A stretch of DNA of 64,000 nt from VAZQ01 sp963712565 (GTDB taxonomy: Bacteria > Pseudomonadota > Alphaproteobacteria > Rhizobiales > Xanthobacteraceae), in contig CAVQIP010000044.1 of the NCBI GenBank assembly GCA_963712565.1, forward strand, positions 70,021 to 134,020. The letters run 5' to 3'. This document shows positions 61,914-64,000 of this stretch, in pieces. Each line of letters starts with the position of its first letter. Positions within the stretch are counted from its first letter, which is position 1. The position numbers were made by a program, and so were the translations under genes. The notes under the pieces were generated by a model, which saw only the letters and a list, made by a program, of their open reading frames with translations, made no database searches and was not told where the DNA came from.

Positions 61914-62517
61914 GTTTCGTCCAGCGCAGCGCGGGCTCGAGCCGGTCGTTGCCCCAGAACAGTTCGCCGTCGGCGGTGGTGAAGCTCGGCGCGCCGAACA
62001 GGCCGAGCCGCTGCGCCGCCTCGGTTTCGCTGCGCAGCCGCGCCTTGACCGCATCCGATTGCGCCGCCGCCAGCGCGTTGCGCGCGTCGACCTGCAATCC
62101 CGCGAGGATGTCGCCGATGACGGCGGTGTCGTCGATCCGACAGCCGTCGCCGAATTCGGCGCGGAACACCGCGCGACAGAAATCCTCGCCCCAGGCGTGA
62201 TCGAGCCCGACGAGCGCGACGCGCGCCGCAAGCAGGCTGTTCTGAGGGAAGGGATCGGGCCGCCGGAACGGCAACTGGAGGTCCGCGCACAGGCGCTCGA
62301 GGTCGCGCCACATGTGGCGGCCCTTCGCGGGGTAGAGATTGAACGGCGACGTGGTCCAACCGTGCGCCTTGAAGATCGGCCCGAGCAGGAACGGGCGGAA
62401 ACGCACCCGCACGCCGGCGGCTGCGGCCAGCGCTGCGATCCGCATGGCGGCCGGGTAGGAATAGGTCGAGGCAAAATCGAACCAGAAATCGACACCCGGA
62501 GCCGGCATGGCGAACAT
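61897..62517 (-). CDS. DsbA-family 2-hydroxychromene-2-carboxylate isomerase-like protein
   Basis: About 206 residues with a GST-kappa/DsbA fold: VDFWFDFASTYSYPAAMRIAALAAAAGVRVRFRPFLLGPIF, NLYPAKGRHMWRDLERLCADL, LGLFGAPSFTTADGELFWGNDRLEPAL. No CXXC is present, as expected for isomerases (glutathione-dependent) of this family. Their best known role is in naphthalene breakdown, but orphan copies such as this have unknown substrates. The start is 62517 or 62508. Its end (RASSE) and stop come from the repeat. Confidence 0.85.
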   Translation of the reverse strand: MFAMPAPGVDFWFDFASTYSYPAAMRIAALAAAAGVRVRFRPFLLGPIFKAHGWTTSPFNLYPAKGRHMWRDLERLCADLQLPFRRPDPFPQNSLLAARVALVGLDHAWGEDFCRAVFRAEFGDGCRIDDTAVIGDILAGLQVDARNALAAAQSDAVKARLRSETEAAQRLGLFGAPSFTTADGELFWGNDRLEPALRWTKRASSE

Positions 62518-62593
62518 GCTAACGCGCGCGCCGTCCGCGAATGTGAAGCAAGCCGCGCCCGCGGGGCAATTTGCGGCGGCGGGCAGAGGTGAT

Positions 62594-63001
62594 ATGCACG
62601 GCGGGGCAGAACCGATGGGAACCTTCACCCTCCACGATCTCGAAAAACGCGTGAAGCAACGCGCGCGGGCGAGCGCGGAGGTTTCCTATACCCGCCGGCT
62701 CCTCGACCATGGGGCTGAGCATTGCGCCAAGAAGCTCGGCGAGGAGGCGATCGAGACCGTGCTGGCGGCGCTCACGCGGAAACGCGATCCGTTGATCGCG
62801 GAGGCCGCCGACCTCATCTACCACCTGCTGGTCGTGCTCGCGGCGCGCGGCATCGCGCTGGCCGAGGTGGAAGCCGAGCTCGCCAAGCGCACGCGGCAGT
62901 CGGGGCTCGAGGAAAAGGCGGCGCGCGCGCACGGGCGAAAAACGCGTTCGCCCGGCTCGCGCAAGAGCAAGAGACGCGGCACGGCCAGCCGGCGCGCGTG
63001 A
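62594..63001 (+). CDS. hisE: Phosphoribosyl-ATP pyrophosphatase HisE
   Basis: A 135-residue all-alpha enzyme that hydrolyses phosphoribosyl-ATP to phosphoribosyl-AMP. The MazG-like metal site is KKLGEEAIETVLAAL and EAADLIYHLLVVLAARG. ATG 62594 has GAGGTG upstream; ATG 62615 is possible. A C-terminal basic tail (GRKTRSPGSRKSKRRGTASRRA) extends beyond the usual length. It is cut off from hisF and needs a promoter of its own. Its TGA overlaps the coaA GTG. Confidence 0.92.
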   Translation: MHGGAEPMGTFTLHDLEKRVKQRARASAEVSYTRRLLDHGAEHCAKKLGEEAIETVLAALTRKRDPLIAEAADLIYHLLVVLAARGIALAEVEAELAKRTRQSGLEEKAARAHGRKTRSPGSRKSKRRGTASRRA

Positions 63002-63963
63002 GCAAGACGATGGAGCAACGCACCGACGACGGCCTCTCGCCCTACCGTGTGTTCTCGCGGGCCGAATGGGCGGCCAAGCGCAACGACACGCCGATGACCT
63101 TGGCGGCGGACGAGGTGATGCGGCTGCGCTCGCTGCACGACCGGCTCGACATGACCGAGGTCGAGGAGATCTACCTGCCGCTGTCGCGGCTGCTGTCGTT
63201 CTACGTCGCGGCGACCCAGCGCCTGTTCCGGGCGCAGCAGAACTTCCTCGGCACCGAGGACGCCAAGATGCCGTACATCATCGGCGTCGCGGGCTCGGTG
63301 GCGGTCGGCAAGTCGACCACCGCGCGCGTGCTGCAGGCGCTGTTGGCGCGCTGGCCGAACGTTCCCAAGGTCGACCTCGTCACCACCGACGGCTTTCTCT
63401 ATCCCAACGCCATCCTCGAGCGCGAAGGCCTGATGGAGAAAAAAGGCTTTCCCGAAAGCTACGACCTGCCGGCGCTGCTGCGCTTCCTGTCCGACATCAA
63501 GGCCGGCCGGCGGCCGGTGCGCGCGCCGGTCTACTCCCATCTGATCTACGACGTGATGCCCAACCAATGGGTCGAGATCGACCGCCCGGACATCCTGATC
63601 GTCGAAGGCCTCAACGTGCTGCAGACCGGCGCGCCGCCCAAGGGCGGCAAGGCGATTCCCTACGTCTCGGATTTCTTCGATTTCTCGATCTACCTCGATG
63701 CCGACGAGGACGTGTTGCGGGGCTGGTACGTGGACCGCTTCCTGACCCTGCGCGGCACGGCGTTTCGCGATCCGAAATCGTATTTCCACCGCTATGCGAC
63801 CTTGTCGGACGAGGAGGCGGTCGCGACCGCGACCACGATCTGGACGCGCATCAATCTGCTCAATCTCCACGAGAACATCCTGCCGACGCGCCAGCGCGCC
63901 GACCTGATCCTGAAGAAGGTCGAGAGCCATCTGGTCGAGGAAGTGGCGCTGCGCCGGTTGTGA
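62998..63963 (+). CDS. coaA: Pantothenate kinase (type I, CoaA)
   Basis: A 321-residue prokaryotic type I pantothenate kinase for the first step of CoA synthesis. The P-loop is GVAGSVAVGKSTT; other blocks are VTTDGFLYPNA, KKGFPESYDLPALLRFLSDIKAG, YDVMPNQ and LIVEGLNVLQTG, and the C-terminus FRDPKSYFHRYATLSDEEA. The GTG at 62998 overlaps the hisE stop (GTGA); ATG 63010 is an alternative start. The hisE-coaA pair is conserved in Hyphomicrobiales. Confidence 0.96.
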   Translation: MSKTMEQRTDDGLSPYRVFSRAEWAAKRNDTPMTLAADEVMRLRSLHDRLDMTEVEEIYLPLSRLLSFYVAATQRLFRAQQNFLGTEDAKMPYIIGVAGSVAVGKSTTARVLQALLARWPNVPKVDLVTTDGFLYPNAILEREGLMEKKGFPESYDLPALLRFLSDIKAGRRPVRAPVYSHLIYDVMPNQWVEIDRPDILIVEGLNVLQTGAPPKGGKAIPYVSDFFDFSIYLDADEDVLRGWYVDRFLTLRGTAFRDPKSYFHRYATLSDEEAVATATTIWTRINLLNLHENILPTRQRADLILKKVESHLVEEVALRRL

Positions 63964-64000
63964 AACTGGCTCGGCGCCTACGCCGCGCGGCGCACCTCGT

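Overview
The window looks like ordinary chromosome of a high-GC alphaproteobacterium of the order Hyphomicrobiales (Rhizobiales), nearest in style to Bradyrhizobiaceae/Xanthobacteraceae. This is inferred from gene content and order: rsmG-parA-parB, leuS-lptE-holA, a 1600-residue NAD-type glutamate dehydrogenase, heparinase-like gene next to rsmB and purH, a DUF2628 gene inside the his operon, hslVU divergent from hisB, and intergenic palindromes of kinds common in that order. The rsmG-parA-parB end suggests that the replication origin is not far away, but no parS or oriC is visible.

Layout. 1-3028: rsmG (cut by the window edge), parA, parB and a cupin protein. 3186-7642: leuS-lptE-holA on the minus strand. 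7951-11570: ada, yggS, an L,D-transpeptidase, a CenR/OtpR-like response regulator and its cyclic-nucleotide-binding partner. 11686-17177: xthA, lolA, ftsK and a DapC-like aminotransferase. 17332-21305: a tandem duplication of glnK-amtB with a sigma-54-type promoter and a terminator. 21489-29238: tesB, ubiH-type hydroxylase, GST, Trm112-like protein, infA, DEAD-box helicase, LON-domain protein, thioredoxin-domain co-chaperone and a YbaK-type editing protein. 29349-31719: a CMD-family protein and a ThDP enzyme. 31981-35347: tRNA-Gly followed by a compositionally different accessory patch (Tat-exported PrpD and TctC proteins and a broken ABC binding protein). 35348-41407: ggt, two CTAG-bounded palindromes, lemA with two TPM proteins, a hydrolase and an AhpD-like protein. 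41631-52725: gdh, purH, heparinase-like protein, rsmB, htpX. 52882-56246: an SDHAF4-like protein, an MDR oxidoreductase, a second TctC and a second GST. 56345-63963: hslU, hslV, then hisB-DUF2628-hisH-hisA-hisF, an inverted DsbA-family isomerase, hisE and coaA.

How the genes work together. Most are housekeeping: chromosome segregation and division (parAB, ftsK), envelope biogenesis (lptE, lolA, L,D-transpeptidase, CenR-like regulator), translation (leuS, infA, rsmG, rsmB, Trm112, tRNA-Gly, YbaK), protein quality control (hslVU, htpX, thioredoxin co-chaperone), nitrogen (two glnK-amtB pairs, gdh) and histidine, purine and CoA synthesis.

Data quality. Thirteen genes, including ones expected to be essential (ftsK, hslU, purH, rsmB), are split by 19 single-base frame changes, 18 of them in the +1 direction. 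The simplest reading is insertion-biased sequencing error, so these genes are given as one full-length feature each with the shift position stated.

I found no convincing new defence system, secretion system, phage, CRISPR array or biosynthetic cluster. The most interesting signals are the short CTAG-bounded palindromic elements, one of which supplies the stop codons of two convergent genes, the duplicated glnK-amtB cassette, the his operon split by an inverted gene, and the patch next to tRNA-Gly.
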